From Paracoccaceae bacterium (lineage in GTDB: Bacteria; Pseudomonadota; Alphaproteobacteria; Rhodobacterales; Rhodobacteraceae), in assembly GCA_004153385.1 (NCBI GenBank), contig SDAL01000002.1:372001-436000 (forward strand): a DNA stretch of 64,000 nt. Reading direction: 5' to 3'. Shown here in pieces: positions 8,511 to 17,551 of the stretch. A program made the position numbers and the translations under genes. The notes under the pieces were generated by a model. The model was given only the letters and a program-made list of their open reading frames with translations, did not search any database and had not been told where the DNA came from. The number at the start of each line of letters is the position of its first letter. Position 1 is the first letter of the stretch.

Positions 8511-8530
8511 AGGGGCCCTGCTGGGCCCTT
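8511..8530 (+). other. Intercistronic hairpin between atpE and b'
   Basis: An 8-bp GC-rich stem with a 4-base loop (8511-8518 with 8523-8530, one G-T pair) has no T tract after it. In F0 operons subunit c is needed in large excess, so an RNA-stabilising or partial-attenuation role is plausible but inferred. Confidence 0.5.
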
Positions 8531-8577
8531 CCGGGTTTGAGACAGGGCCGCCTAAGCGGTTCAAAAGGGTAGACGAC

Positions 8578-9150
8578 ATGGCAACAGAAGAACTTGACGC
8601 CGCCGGGTCGGCACATAGCGCGGCTGACGCTGCTCATGGCGGTTCGAATGGCGCTGAAGCCGTCGGCATGCCGCAGCTGCATTTCGACACTTTCCCGAAC
8701 CAGATCTTCTGGCTTCTGGTGTCGCTGGTAGTGATCTACTGGCTTCTCTCGAGGATCGCTCTGCCGCGGATTTCCGCAGTTCTCGCAGATCGTCAGGGAA
8801 CCATTTCAGGCGATCTTTCCGCAGCCGAAGACTATAAGGCGAAAGCAAAAGACGCTGAAGCTGCGTATGAAAAAGCTTTGGCTGATGCGCGTACGAAAGC
8901 TCAGGCGATCGTGGCAGAAGCACGTGCCGATATTCAGAAGGATGTCGATGCGGCGATTGCCAAAGCAGATAGCGAAATTGCGGCGAAAACCGCACAATCG
9001 CAAAGCCGTATCGCCGAAATTCAGGCAGGCGCGATCGACGCGATTGAAGCTGTCGCAAAAGACACCGCACAAAGCGTCGTTGTGGCACTTGGTGGCACGG
9101 CCGATGAAAGCGCGATCAATGCAGCCGTCGACAAGCGTGTGAAAGGGTAA
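8578..9150 (+). CDS. atpG: ATP synthase F0 subunit b' (peripheral stalk)
   Basis: This is one of the paired b-type subunits found in photosynthetic bacteria and many alphaproteobacteria. The 190-aa protein has an alanine-rich N-terminal extension, one membrane helix ([20 protein letters not shown], residues about 43-62) and a long alanine/lysine/glutamate coiled coil to residue about 165. It precedes the b gene, which starts four bases after its stop. The b' label rests on gene order and the N-terminal extension; symbols atpX or atpF' are used for the same gene. Confidence 0.92.
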   Translation: MATEELDAAGSAHSAADAAHGGSNGAEAVGMPQLHFDTFPNQIFWLLVSLVVIYWLLSRIALPRISAVLADRQGTISGDLSAAEDYKAKAKDAEAAYEKALADARTKAQAIVAEARADIQKDVDAAIAKADSEIAAKTAQSQSRIAEIQAGAIDAIEAVAKDTAQSVVVALGGTADESAINAAVDKRVKG

Positions 9151-9154
9151 TTTC

Positions 9155-9709
9155 ATGAGAAAACTTTCCCTTCTTCTGGTTCTTGTCGCACAGCCGGCAT
9201 TCGCGGCAAGCGGCCCGTTCTTCAGCTTGCGCAACACCGATTTTGTTGTGTCGCTGGCGTTCCTGACGTTTGTAGGCGTTCTGTTCTATTTCAAGGTGCC
9301 AACGCAATTGGGTGGCCTTCTGGACAAACGTGCAGCCGGTATCAAATCCGATCTTGACGAGGCACGCAGCCTTCGTGAAGAAGCACAGTCCATTCTGGCG
9401 ACCTATGAGCGCAAGTCGCGTGAAGTGCAGACCCAGGCCGACGAGATCGTCGCCAATGCGAAGCGTGACGCTGAAGCGGCCGCAGAGCAGGCGAAAAAAG
9501 ATCTCGAAGACTCCATTGTGCGTCGTTTGAACGCCGCGGAAGAACAGATCGGTTCGGCTGAAAAAGCTGCGGTGAAAGAGGTGCGTGATCGTGCCGCTGC
9601 CATCGCGATTGCCGCGGCAGGCGATGTGCTTGCCAAACAGATGACGGCATCCGAGCAAAACGCGCGGATTGATGCCTCCATCAAAGAGGTCGCGCAGCGC
9701 CTTCACTGA
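9155..9709 (+). CDS. atpF: ATP synthase F0 subunit b
   Basis: The second stator subunit has 184 aa. An N-terminal membrane region is followed by a long coiled coil (residues about 60-160) that reaches the F1 head. The first 18 residues look like a cleavable signal peptide ending AFA before ASGPFF, then a second hydrophobic helix [17 protein letters not shown]. It is the last gene of the operon; no F1 genes follow, in line with split F0/F1 operons in Rhodobacterales. A near-perfect terminator follows at 9737-9773. Confidence 0.93.
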   Translation: MRKLSLLLVLVAQPAFAASGPFFSLRNTDFVVSLAFLTFVGVLFYFKVPTQLGGLLDKRAAGIKSDLDEARSLREEAQSILATYERKSREVQTQADEIVANAKRDAEAAAEQAKKDLEDSIVRRLNAAEEQIGSAEKAAVKEVRDRAAAIAIAAAGDVLAKQMTASEQNARIDASIKEVAQRLH

Positions 9710-9736
9710 CGTGGTTTCGCGTGGTTGTTAAACATC

Positions 9737-9773
9737 AAACCGGCATGCAATTCGAATTGCGTGCCGGTTTTTT
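9737..9773 (+). terminator. Strong terminator of the F0 operon
   Basis: Two 17-base arms (9737-9753 and 9754-9770) are complementary with a single G-T pair, and six T residues end at 9773. The hairpin lies between atpF and the convergent GntR gene. Confidence 0.9.
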
Positions 9774-9783
9774 CATGCCTGCC

Positions 9784-10545
9784 CTAGCTGCGCTGCTTCA
9801 ATCGCAGCTGGGCGGTATGTTCGTTGCGTTCCGCTTTGCGGATCTGCGACATCTCGACCTCGACAAATCGCAAGTGATCGGCGACAGCGGCATTGGCCGC
9901 CGGCCCGTCGCGCGCTTGCAAGGCGTCGTTGATGGCGCGATGCTGGGCCAGCAACTTTGCCCGCGTCGCCCGGTTTTTGAAGAGCGTTCCACGATTGTAG
10001 AACACCCCGTCATTGAGCAATTCGAACATAGCGCGCATCATATGCAAGGTGATGATATTGTGGCTCGCCTCGATGATGGCCATGTGGAATTGCGGGTCAA
10101 GCGCCGCTTCTTCGGCATAGTTGCGTTTGGAATGGGCTGCCTCCATCCGTTCGAACAGTTTTGCAATAACTTGAAGATCCGTGTCGGAGGCGAATTTTGC
10201 CGCGCGTTCTGCGGCCAGCCCTTCCAGATCACGACGAAATCCCAGATAATCGAAAACGGCCTGTTCAGACGCAGAAAAAAGCCTGATCAGCGCCGGTGAA
10301 AAGGCAGACCCCAGAACATCGGCCACAAAGATACCCGCCCCGACTTTGGCGCTTACCAGTCCCTGATCTTGTAGCTGGGCGATGGCATCGCGCAGCGAAG
10401 GGCGTGATACGCCCAGCCGTTCGGACAGATCCCGCTCGGACGGGAGCCGCTCTCCCGGGCGTAATATACCTTGAACGATCAACTCCTCAATCTGGCGCAC
10501 AATTGCAGACGCTAGCTTTTCGGATTCGATCCGTTGGAAAGGCAT
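9784..10545 (-). CDS. GntR/FadR-family transcriptional regulator
   Basis: This 253-aa regulator has an N-terminal winged helix (IVQGILRPGERLPSERDLSERLGVSRPSLRDAIAQL, residues about 20-58) and an all-helical FCD ligand domain from about residue 95. FCD domains bind carboxylic acids, often with a metal held by His residues; HMAIIEASHN and LLAQHRAINDAL carry candidate ligands. The start at 10545 is preceded by AGGAAA. PdhR/LldR-type regulators are the closest relatives, so a 2-oxoacid or lactate effector is a reasonable guess. No obvious target operon is adjacent; an ACAC-TAT-GTGT repeat just upstream of its start could be an autoregulatory site. Confidence 0.85.
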   Translation of the reverse strand: MPFQRIESEKLASAIVRQIEELIVQGILRPGERLPSERDLSERLGVSRPSLRDAIAQLQDQGLVSAKVGAGIFVADVLGSAFSPALIRLFSASEQAVFDYLGFRRDLEGLAAERAAKFASDTDLQVIAKLFERMEAAHSKRNYAEEAALDPQFHMAIIEASHNIITLHMMRAMFELLNDGVFYNRGTLFKNRATRAKLLAQHRAINDALQARDGPAANAAVADHLRFVEVEMSQIRKAERNEHTAQLRLKQRS

Positions 10546-10615
10546 GATGGTTTCCTGTGTAACACTATGTGTAAAAGTCAAAATCGAGTTTTGCCAATAT
10601 CTTGCGCAAATAGAA

Positions 10616-10641
10616 AGGGCCGATGCGGTTGCACCGGCCCT
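10616..10641 (-). terminator. Terminator of the OmpA-family lipoprotein gene
   Basis: An 11-bp stem (10616-10626 with 10631-10641, one G-T pair) has a 4-base loop. On the minus strand it is followed by a T-rich stretch (TTTCTATTT). Confidence 0.75.
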
Positions 10642-10665
10642 GACGCATCACAAAAATGACCGAGA

Positions 10666-11322
10666 TTAGTTGTTCGGCGTGATGATAAACTCTACCCGAC
10701 GGTTTTGCGCACGGCCATCAACGCTAAGGTTGGAGGCGATGGGCTGGTCTTCACCGCGACCATAGGAGCGGATGCGCGACGGGGACACGCCCGCTTGGGT
10801 CAGCACCGCCGCGACCGAGCTTGCACGACGCTCGGAAAGACGCTGGTTATAGCCCGCCTCGCCGGTATTGTCGGTGTGACCGATCACCTGGATCGTCGTG
10901 TTCGGATACCGGTTGAGGCTTGCCGCCATCGTGTACAGATCGTTTTGCAAATCGGGGCGCAAGGTCGCGCTATCGGTTGCAAACAGGATATCTTGCGGCA
11001 TGGTCACCATCAGCTGGTTGCCATTGTTCACGATCGACGTGCCTTGCGCGTCAAGATCGCGACGCAGTTCTTCGGCTTGTTTGTCAAGCTGATTGCCGAC
11101 CGCGCCACCGATCAGACCACCCACTGCGGCGCCCGCAGCAGCTTTGGTCAACCGCTCGTCGCCACCAGACATTGCACCTGCCGCCCCACCGAGCAATGCA
11201 CCGGTGATGGCGCCGCCGCGCAAGTTGCGATTGGGATCATTGGGGTCTGCGGGTGTTTGTACACAACCTGCAAGCCCGACCAATGCCACGCCTGCCAACA
11301 AGATGGATGTTTTTACGTTCAT
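10666..11322 (-). CDS. OmpA-family outer-membrane lipoprotein with glycine zipper
   Basis: This 218-aa protein has a lipoprotein signal (lipobox LAGC, Cys20), a glycine-zipper region (residues about 36-78: GGAITGALLGGAAGAMSGG and a second G-rich stretch) and a C-terminal OmpA peptidoglycan-binding domain (residues about 105-215) with IQVIGHTDNTG and NQRLSERRASSVAAVL. The layout is that of E. coli YiaD. It likely links the outer membrane to the cell wall. It has its own terminator and stands as a single-gene unit. Confidence 0.9.
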   Translation of the reverse strand: MNVKTSILLAGVALVGLAGCVQTPADPNDPNRNLRGGAITGALLGGAAGAMSGGDERLTKAAAGAAVGGLIGGAVGNQLDKQAEELRRDLDAQGTSIVNNGNQLMVTMPQDILFATDSATLRPDLQNDLYTMAASLNRYPNTTIQVIGHTDNTGEAGYNQRLSERRASSVAAVLTQAGVSPSRIRSYGRGEDQPIASNLSVDGRAQNRRVEFIITPNN

Positions 11323-11410
11323 TCGTTTTCGCCTTTATTCTGCGCCCGAGACGGGGCGTCTTACACACTATACTGGTGCAATCTGGAAAAGTTCCATGAC
11401 GACTGCGAGA

Positions 11411-12295
11411 CTAGGCGAGTTTTTGCGCGAATTGCAGTGTTTCGTGATCGTGATCGGGGCTGGTGTGCGCGGCCTCATGTAACAACAGCGCACGTTTCAC
11501 GCCTAAACCCCAGTGATAGCCTCCCAGTTCACCGGTTGTACGGATCACACGGTGGCAGGGGATCAGCTGTGCGATCGGATTGCGTCCGACGGCTGTGCCG
11601 ACCGCGCGTACCGATTTGGGCGCATCAATGGCCTGTGCGATATCGGAATAGGTGGCCACGCCGCCAGACGGGATTTGTAACAATGCCTCCCATACCTTGA
11701 GCTGGAAGGGCCGACCGCTTAGCACAATATGGGTTTCACCCCGATGCGACAGGACGGGGCGCAGGAAGGACGCGACCTGATCGGGAGCGTGATCGATCTG
11801 TGCGGCAGGCCAGCGTTTGGCCAGATCGGCAAAGGCGGCCTGTTCGCCGATGTCGGTGTAAAACGCAACGCCGCACAGCCCGCGGGTGGTGGCCATGGCC
11901 AAAACCGGCCCGAAACGCGATCGGAACTTGCCCCAGAAGATTTGTAGGCCCGCACCTTTGGCGGCATACGTACCCGGTGTCATCGCCTCCCACCGGATGA
12001 GCAGATCATGCAGCCGCGCCGTACCCGACAGGCCCAGAGTGTGGGCGACCATGCTCAACGGCTGACGGCGGCGCAGCAAATCACGCGCCTGCATCATGCT
12101 CAGGTAATGATCATAGCGTTGGGGCGACACGCCCACCCACGCCGAGAATACCTTATGGAAATGTGACTCGCTCATGCCAAGGCTGCCAGAAAGCTCGGCA
12201 AGGCTCAAATGGCGCTTCTCGCTATGTGCGTTTTCGATAATGGCCAATGCGCGGGCGATGGTCTGGTAGTGGTAGCTGTCTTCATGCGCCTGCAT
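11411..12295 (-). CDS. AraC-type HTH fused to methylated-DNA-[protein]-cysteine S-methyltransferase (Ada-like)
   Basis: This repairs O6-methylguanine by moving the alkyl group to its own cysteine. Of 294 aa, the N-terminus (residues about 15-100) is an AraC helix-turn-helix (LSLAELSGSLGMSESHFHKVFSAWVGVSPQRY), the middle a ribonuclease-like fold, and the C-terminus the methyltransferase with active-site PCHRV and RALLLHE. The N-terminal methylphosphotriester-sensing Cys domain of E. coli Ada is absent, so activation by methylphosphotriesters is not expected. An AGGAGG at 12303-12308 sets the start near 12295/12298. It is divergent from nth, another DNA-repair gene. Confidence 0.9.
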   Translation of the reverse strand: MQAHEDSYHYQTIARALAIIENAHSEKRHLSLAELSGSLGMSESHFHKVFSAWVGVSPQRYDHYLSMMQARDLLRRRQPLSMVAHTLGLSGTARLHDLLIRWEAMTPGTYAAKGAGLQIFWGKFRSRFGPVLAMATTRGLCGVAFYTDIGEQAAFADLAKRWPAAQIDHAPDQVASFLRPVLSHRGETHIVLSGRPFQLKVWEALLQIPSGGVATYSDIAQAIDAPKSVRAVGTAVGRNPIAQLIPCHRVIRTTGELGGYHWGLGVKRALLLHEAAHTSPDHDHETLQFAQKLA

Positions 12296-12441
12296 CATTT
12301 GGCCTCCTTGAAGCGATTTTTGCCGAACGTCCCGATGATAGCGCCGCAGCTCCGGACCGGCGACCCGTATCTTGTGCAAAAATCCGATGCGGAGCGCATG
12401 GATTGCTTGCCCAAACCGCTGAGGCAAGGCATAGCAAAGCG

Positions 12442-13098
12442 ATGGGACAGATACGCGCAAGACAGCTCGATTATGCGTCGATGCAAGAGGTTTTCAAACG
12501 GTTTCAGGCTGCGCAAGCAGAGCCTGCAGGCGAGTTGCATCATGTGAATGCCTATACGCTGGTGGTCGCGGTTGCGCTGTCTGCGCAGGCCACAGACGCG
12601 GGCGTGAACCGCGCGACGCATGATCTGTTCGCGTTTGTGGACACTCCGCAAAAGATGCTGGAGCTTGGCGAGGAAGGGCTGATCGAGCATATCAAGACGA
12701 TCGGCCTTTATCGCCAGAAAGCCAAGAATGTCATCAAGACCGCGCAGATCTTGGTCGATCAATTCGGCGGTGTGGTGCCATCCTCGCGTGCGGCGCTGCA
12801 ATCCTTGCCGGGTGTGGGGCGCAAAACGGCCAATGTCGTGCTTAATATGTGGTTTCACTATCCTGCGCAGGCGGTTGATACGCATATTTTCCGCGTGGGT
12901 AACCGAACGGGAATATGTCCGGGCAAAGATGTGGATGCAGTCGAACGTGCGATCGAGGACAACGTGCCCGTGGAATACCAGCACCATGCGCATCACTGGC
13001 TGATACTGCACGGCCGCTATCTGTGTGTTGCGCGCAAACCAAAATGTGGGGCTTGCCTGATCCGGGATCTGTGCCAGTTCGAGGAGAAGACGATATGA
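12442..13098 (+). CDS. nth: Endonuclease III
   Basis: This DNA glycosylase/AP lyase removes oxidised pyrimidines. The 218-aa protein has the helix-hairpin-helix with catalytic lysine (LPGVGRKTANVVL, residues about 115-127), the catalytic Asp in VDTHIFRV, and the four-cysteine [4Fe-4S] loop at the C-terminus (C-x6-C-x2-C-x5-C). The start at 12442 fits family length; longer in-frame starts run into the divergent ada-like gene. Its TGA overlaps the ATG of the following kinase gene, indicating translational coupling. Confidence 0.93.
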   Translation: MGQIRARQLDYASMQEVFKRFQAAQAEPAGELHHVNAYTLVVAVALSAQATDAGVNRATHDLFAFVDTPQKMLELGEEGLIEHIKTIGLYRQKAKNVIKTAQILVDQFGGVVPSSRAALQSLPGVGRKTANVVLNMWFHYPAQAVDTHIFRVGNRTGICPGKDVDAVERAIEDNVPVEYQHHAHHWLILHGRYLCVARKPKCGACLIRDLCQFEEKTI

Positions 13099-14081
13099 CG
13101 AATTACGAAGTGGTCGGGATCGGCAATGCCGTGGTCGATGTGATCAGCCAATGCGGCGACGAATTTCTTGCCGAAAACCGCATCGACAAAGGGATCATGC
13201 AGCTGATCGATAAAGATCGTGGCGAGGCGCTGTACGATGCGATGGGCAACCGCACCCAAGCCCCCGGCGGATCGGTGGCCAATACGCTTGCAGGGCTGGG
13301 CAATCTGGGGTTGAAAACGGCGTTTGTCGGGCGCGTGGCCGATGACGAGTTGGGGCGGTTCTACCAGTCGGCCCTGTCAGACGAAGGCACGGATTTCCCC
13401 AATGCACCGGTGAGCGATGCAGAGCTGCCCAGCTCGCGGTCGATGATTTTCGTAACACCGGATGGCGAGCGGTCGATGAACACCTATCTGGGGATTTCAT
13501 CGGAACTGTCCGAAGAGGATGTGCCCCTTGATGTGATGACGCGGGCGCAATATCTTTTCTTGGAAGGCTATCTGTTTGATAAGGACAAGGGTAAGGCCGC
13601 GTTCCTGAAGGCTGCGCAATCCACACGCCGTGCCGGTGGTAAAGCCGGTATCGCGCTGTCGGACCCCTTCTGTGTGGAGCGCCATCGTGACGATTTTCGC
13701 AGGCTTGTGCGTGACGAGATGAACTATGTGATCGGCAACGCGGCAGAGTGGTCATCGCTGTATCAATGTGATCTAGAGGCCGCGCTGGACCAGGCTGCCC
13801 GCGAATGCGAGTTGGTGGTATGCACCCGTTCGGGCGACGATGTGTGGCTGATCCGCGGTGACGAGCGTGTCAGCGTGCCTGTGCAGAGTGTGACCCCAGT
13901 GGACGCAACCGGCGCAGGCGACCAGTTTGCCGCAGGGTTTCTGTACGGACTTTCGCAAGGCATGCCCCTGGATGTGTCAGGGCGGATGGGCTGCATCGCG
14001 GCAGCAGAGGTGATTGCGCATTACGGGGCACGACCCCAAGCCGACATCAAGGCACAGTTTGCCGCAGCCGGCTTGATCTAA
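13095..14081 (+). CDS. PfkB-family carbohydrate/adenosine kinase
   Basis: A 328-aa PfkB-type kinase. The N-terminus GIGNAVVDVI and the glycine-rich GGSVANTLAGLGNLG (residues about 57-71) form the sugar site, and DATGAGDQFAAGFLYGL (residues about 272-288) holds the catalytic Asp and anion hole. The SVANT...LG version is typical of bacterial adenosine kinase, so adenosine is the likely substrate, but ribokinase-like alternatives cannot be excluded. ATGA overlap with nth and GAGGAGA upstream support the start. A terminator follows at 14106-14132. Confidence 0.88.
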   Translation: MTNYEVVGIGNAVVDVISQCGDEFLAENRIDKGIMQLIDKDRGEALYDAMGNRTQAPGGSVANTLAGLGNLGLKTAFVGRVADDELGRFYQSALSDEGTDFPNAPVSDAELPSSRSMIFVTPDGERSMNTYLGISSELSEEDVPLDVMTRAQYLFLEGYLFDKDKGKAAFLKAAQSTRRAGGKAGIALSDPFCVERHRDDFRRLVRDEMNYVIGNAAEWSSLYQCDLEAALDQAARECELVVCTRSGDDVWLIRGDERVSVPVQSVTPVDATGAGDQFAAGFLYGLSQGMPLDVSGRMGCIAAAEVIAHYGARPQADIKAQFAAAGLI

Positions 14082-14105
14082 GATCTGACGATCCTTGAAA
14101 AACAC

Positions 14106-14132
14106 AAAGGCGCCATCTGATGTGGCGCCTTT
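14106..14132. terminator. Bidirectional terminator between the PfkB kinase and PAP2 genes
   Basis: A 10-bp stem AAAGGCGCCA/TGGCGCCTTT (14106-14115 with 14123-14132) has A residues on the left and T residues on the right, so it can stop transcription from both convergent genes. Confidence 0.8.
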
Positions 14133-14154
14133 ATGCATGGGCGGGGTGTTTGGG

Positions 14155-14943
14155 TCAGCGGGGCGGCTTGGCTCGAGCGGGAAGCAACCAGTCGGCCAGC
14201 AGGAAGCAAAACAACGCCCAAGCAGAGCCAATGGCCCAGCCCGCCAGAACATCGGTGGGCCAGTGTACGCCCAAGGCGATCCGGCTGATCCCGACGGCAC
14301 AGGAAATCCCGACAGCAATGGCGATGATATAGGCGCGTGTGGCGCGGCGTTGACGCAGCCGCGCCAGCATCACGGCCAAAGTCAGCCACGTGATTGTGGC
14401 CATCATCGAATGCCCTGATGGAAAAGAGGCCGTGGTCACATCTGTTCCATGCGGCACCAGATCGGGCCGCGTGCGATCAAACAGTGTTTTGGCCACATGA
14501 GAGACGATTTGCCCGCCCATCACCGCAGAAAGCAAAATAACGACCTGACGACGGTATCCCTCCATCAGCAGGTATCCCGCGGTAAAGAGTGTGAGTGCAC
14601 CCAGAACGGTCACACCGCCAAGCGCTGTGATGTCGCGCACGACCGTTTCGACCCACGCGGGGCCTTTAAGCTGGTTGGGATCTGCTGCATCGCGAAACCA
14701 CAAAAGAATGCTTTCATCGAAAGCCGAGGTGTCGCCTTCACGCATTTCACCCGCAATGGCGGCAAAGGCCCATATGCCGCAGATGATCAGGATAAGGCTT
14801 AATAGCATATCCACTTCCAGCCGGCTGAGCATGCGCGCCAGCCACGGCCCTACGGGCGCGGGAAGGCGTGCGGCCTGGCGCGATAGCCAAGGCCAGGGTG
14901 GCGTTTCGGGTGCTTGCGGGGGAGGGGGAAAGGAACCGGACAT
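14155..14943 (-). CDS. PAP2-family membrane phosphatase
   Basis: An integral membrane lipid phosphatase of 262 aa with about six helices. The three acid-phosphatase motifs are present: KTLFDRTRP (KxxxxxxRP), PSGHS, and SRIALGVHWPTDV (SRxxxxxHxxxD). The N-terminus is a proline-rich cytoplasmic stretch. The family dephosphorylates phosphatidic acid, undecaprenyl pyrophosphate or similar lipids; the substrate cannot be told here. ATG at 14943 is preferred to an upstream TTG at 14979. Confidence 0.88.
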   Translation of the reverse strand: MSGSFPPPPQAPETPPWPWLSRQAARLPAPVGPWLARMLSRLEVDMLLSLILIICGIWAFAAIAGEMREGDTSAFDESILLWFRDAADPNQLKGPAWVETVVRDITALGGVTVLGALTLFTAGYLLMEGYRRQVVILLSAVMGGQIVSHVAKTLFDRTRPDLVPHGTDVTTASFPSGHSMMATITWLTLAVMLARLRQRRATRAYIIAIAVGISCAVGISRIALGVHWPTDVLAGWAIGSAWALFCFLLADWLLPARAKPPR

Positions 14944-15000
14944 GCGGTACAATTTGCCTTGAATGTTATCCGGTTCCAAGCAGGTAATTCAAAAATATAA

Positions 15001-15819
15001 TCAGCTGCCGAGTTTTGCATGCACCTCGTCCAGATCGACCTCTCCGATCGGCATTTTGTTGTCGGGGTTGTCAAAATCATAACGGAACAACTGGAAGTCG
15101 TTTTTGTAGATTTCCCATACCAGATGCCGCGATAAATCGTCGAAATAGTCACTGATCGGATGGGCGCGTTTGGGGCCATGCCCTTCGGATTCGTTGAACC
15201 GAGGGACCTTTTCCACATCCACCTTGACCGGTGTCTCTATCGCATCGAACACGCTTTGCATGCCTTCATTGAACGTCTCGGTGAAGAAAATCTTGTCATA
15301 CCGGCCGCCATTCACGATGAAGGTCGAAATATGGCCGGACATGGCCGACCAGTGGATATCGGGGTCCATCGGGCGGCGCCAGCGGATGGTGTCACGCGCG
15401 AACAGCAAAAACCGCCGGAACGATGCAATCTGATCAAAATCGAACCCGTCTTCGGGGCTGCCGACCTCAATGCCGTATTTCTGTGTCAGTTGGGGCACGA
15501 GATTGCCGCGATACCTGCGGCCGTTTCGCTGGATTCCTGCAATTTTATCAAAAAACGAAGACAATATCCGGCCATACGGGTTGCGCACACATGTAAATGC
15601 ATAGGCATCATGGGCTTTCACAACCGTTTCGATGGGCTGTTGGCTATGGTCGAGCGACCATTTGTGCAGTCCGGATTTTGCATCGTGAATGTCACCATCA
15701 AAATATTCACCATGATCGGAATAATACATGATCTGTCCGATAGACGAGCATGCACATTTCGGCACGACGCGGTAGACCACGCTTTTGCTTTCCGTCATCC
15801 AGGTGCCGGGAAATCCCAT
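15001..15819 (-). CDS. Sulfotransferase-family protein (carbohydrate type)
   Basis: This 272-aa protein has the two PAPS-binding elements of Golgi-type sulfotransferases: a 5'-phosphosulfate loop VVPKCACSSI (residues about 18-27) and a 3'-phosphate motif CVRNPYGRILSSFFDK (residues about 77-92). It would transfer sulfate from PAPS to a glycan or other acceptor. AGGAGG lies eight bases before the start. It is divergent from a GT14 glycosyltransferase whose product could be the acceptor, so the pair may decorate a surface polysaccharide. A TTGAAA-N17-TTTTAA promoter-like pair lies upstream on the minus strand (about 15881-15909). Confidence 0.82.
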   Translation of the reverse strand: MGFPGTWMTESKSVVYRVVPKCACSSIGQIMYYSDHGEYFDGDIHDAKSGLHKWSLDHSQQPIETVVKAHDAYAFTCVRNPYGRILSSFFDKIAGIQRNGRRYRGNLVPQLTQKYGIEVGSPEDGFDFDQIASFRRFLLFARDTIRWRRPMDPDIHWSAMSGHISTFIVNGGRYDKIFFTETFNEGMQSVFDAIETPVKVDVEKVPRFNESEGHGPKRAHPISDYFDDLSRHLVWEIYKNDFQLFRYDFDNPDNKMPIGEVDLDEVHAKLGS

Positions 15820-15966
15820 ATGGTTTGCCTCCTTAAAACCGGGTGCTCATTCCGTCACCCCGACGCAATAATTAACTCTTAAAAGCAAACATACTCTGTA
15901 TTTTCAATCTCACTTCGTGCAAACAGATGAAATAGTGGCAAGAGTGACATAACCGTCTGGGAAACA

Positions 15967-17541
15967 ATGGCCAGAATCGCCTTTATTTTGTTAACGCATA
16001 AAGATCCCGAGGCAATTATCCGCCAAGCTGCCCGTTTAACCGCAGCCGGTGATTTTGTTTCAATTCATTTCGATGCACGCGCAAAACCTGCCGACTTCCA
16101 AAAGATCCGGGACGGCTTGGGCAGTAACCCCTCGGTTTGCTTTTCAAAAAAGCGATTGAAATGTGGTTGGGGCGAGTGGAGCCTTGTGGCTGCAACCCTC
16201 GAGGCTGTAAGCGCGGCGGTGGATGCCTTCCCTGATGCCAGCCATTTTTACATGCTTTCAGGTGATTGCATGCAAATAAAAACCTCAGAATACGCCCATG
16301 ATTTTCTTGATAGAAATGAATGTGATTTTATAGAGAGTTTTGATTTCTTTAGTTCGGATTGGATTCAAACCGGATTTAAAGAAGAGAGGCTGATATATCG
16401 GCACTGGTTTAATGAGCGCACACAGAAATGGCTTTTTTATCAAAGTTACGAGTGGCAGAAACGATTTGGTTTTACCCGAGAGGTGCCTGACGATATCGAG
16501 ATGATGATCGGGTCGCAGTGGTGGTGCCTGCGCCGTGATACTGTGGAAAAAGTGCTGCAGTTTTGCAAAGACCGCCCCGATGTGATGCGGTTTTTCCGCA
16601 CAACCTGGATACCTGACGAGACATTCTTTCAAACTGTGGTGCGCCATGTTGTGGCGGATCGTGAGATTAAAACCCGTACATTGACGTTTTTGATGTTTAC
16701 GGATTACGGGATGCCGTTGACCTTTTATAATGATCACTATGATTTGCTACTGGCACAAGACTATCTGTTTGCCCGAAAGATCAGCCCCGAGGCTAAAGAA
16801 CTGAAAGCCCGCCTTGGACGGCTGTGGGGAGAGACGGGCGTGCATTTTCCGATTTCGGATGAAGGGCGGTCGCTGTTTAAATTTTTGACCGGAAAGGGGC
16901 GCGAAGGCCATCGTTTTGCCCCGCGGTTCTGGGAAACGGAATCCAGTCTGGGGCGCGAGCGCGTTCTATATGTAGTTGTATGCAAGAAATGGCATGTCGC
17001 GAAGCGTCTGGTGGAACGGATCCACCAAAACATGGAGTTGAAGACAGCAAACTATCTGTTTCATGAAGATGAACCCCTGCCGGAGCTGGGCGGGATCGAG
17101 CGCACGATGGGCAAGCGCAACCGCCATCGCCGCGCCTTGCTTCGGATGCTGTTCGACTATCACCAGACAGATAGCCTCTTGATCTGTGTTGATCCGGCGG
17201 GTTTCGATATTATTCAGGATTTTACATCAGACAAGGTCGAGACACGGATACTGGAGATCGATACGGAGTTCTCCGACGATTATCTGATTGGTCATGCACA
17301 GCGTGTGGGGTTGGCGGGGGCTGAAACACCGGCTGAGGTCTACGAGCGTATCCTGCCGACCATCCGCTATGATATGAGGTTCGAAAGTGAACGCCTGCGA
17401 GACGCACAGTTTCCGTTGCTATGGCGCGTCAGGGAAGTGCATTCGCCTCAGGAAAATGCAGAGCCGTTGTCTGAGTTCTTAAAGGTCGATAAGAATTTCG
17501 CGGAGTTTCTTGCAGAAACGCCCCATTTCTTCGCCGATTAA
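15967..17541 (+). CDS. GT14-type beta-1,6-N-acetylglucosaminyltransferase with C-terminal DUF5928
   Basis: This 524-aa protein starts with a core-2/I-branching domain (residues 1 to about 250: FILLTHKDPEAIIRQ, FYMLSGDCMQI, SQWWCLRRD, TWIPDETFFQTVV), the bacterial relative of mucin-type GlcNAc transferases. The C-terminal part (about 320-520) matches the domain called DUF5928 in Rhodobacterales and resembles an NTP- or PAPS-using fold, but its function is unknown to me. The stretch 16260-16480 is clearly more AT-rich than its surroundings, hinting at transfer or weak codon selection. It is divergent from the sulfotransferase and ten bases before the HIT gene. Confidence 0.8.
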   Translation: MARIAFILLTHKDPEAIIRQAARLTAAGDFVSIHFDARAKPADFQKIRDGLGSNPSVCFSKKRLKCGWGEWSLVAATLEAVSAAVDAFPDASHFYMLSGDCMQIKTSEYAHDFLDRNECDFIESFDFFSSDWIQTGFKEERLIYRHWFNERTQKWLFYQSYEWQKRFGFTREVPDDIEMMIGSQWWCLRRDTVEKVLQFCKDRPDVMRFFRTTWIPDETFFQTVVRHVVADREIKTRTLTFLMFTDYGMPLTFYNDHYDLLLAQDYLFARKISPEAKELKARLGRLWGETGVHFPISDEGRSLFKFLTGKGREGHRFAPRFWETESSLGRERVLYVVVCKKWHVAKRLVERIHQNMELKTANYLFHEDEPLPELGGIERTMGKRNRHRRALLRMLFDYHQTDSLLICVDPAGFDIIQDFTSDKVETRILEIDTEFSDDYLIGHAQRVGLAGAETPAEVYERILPTIRYDMRFESERLRDAQFPLLWRVREVHSPQENAEPLSEFLKVDKNFAEFLAETPHFFAD

Positions 17542-17551
17542 GGAGGCACAG

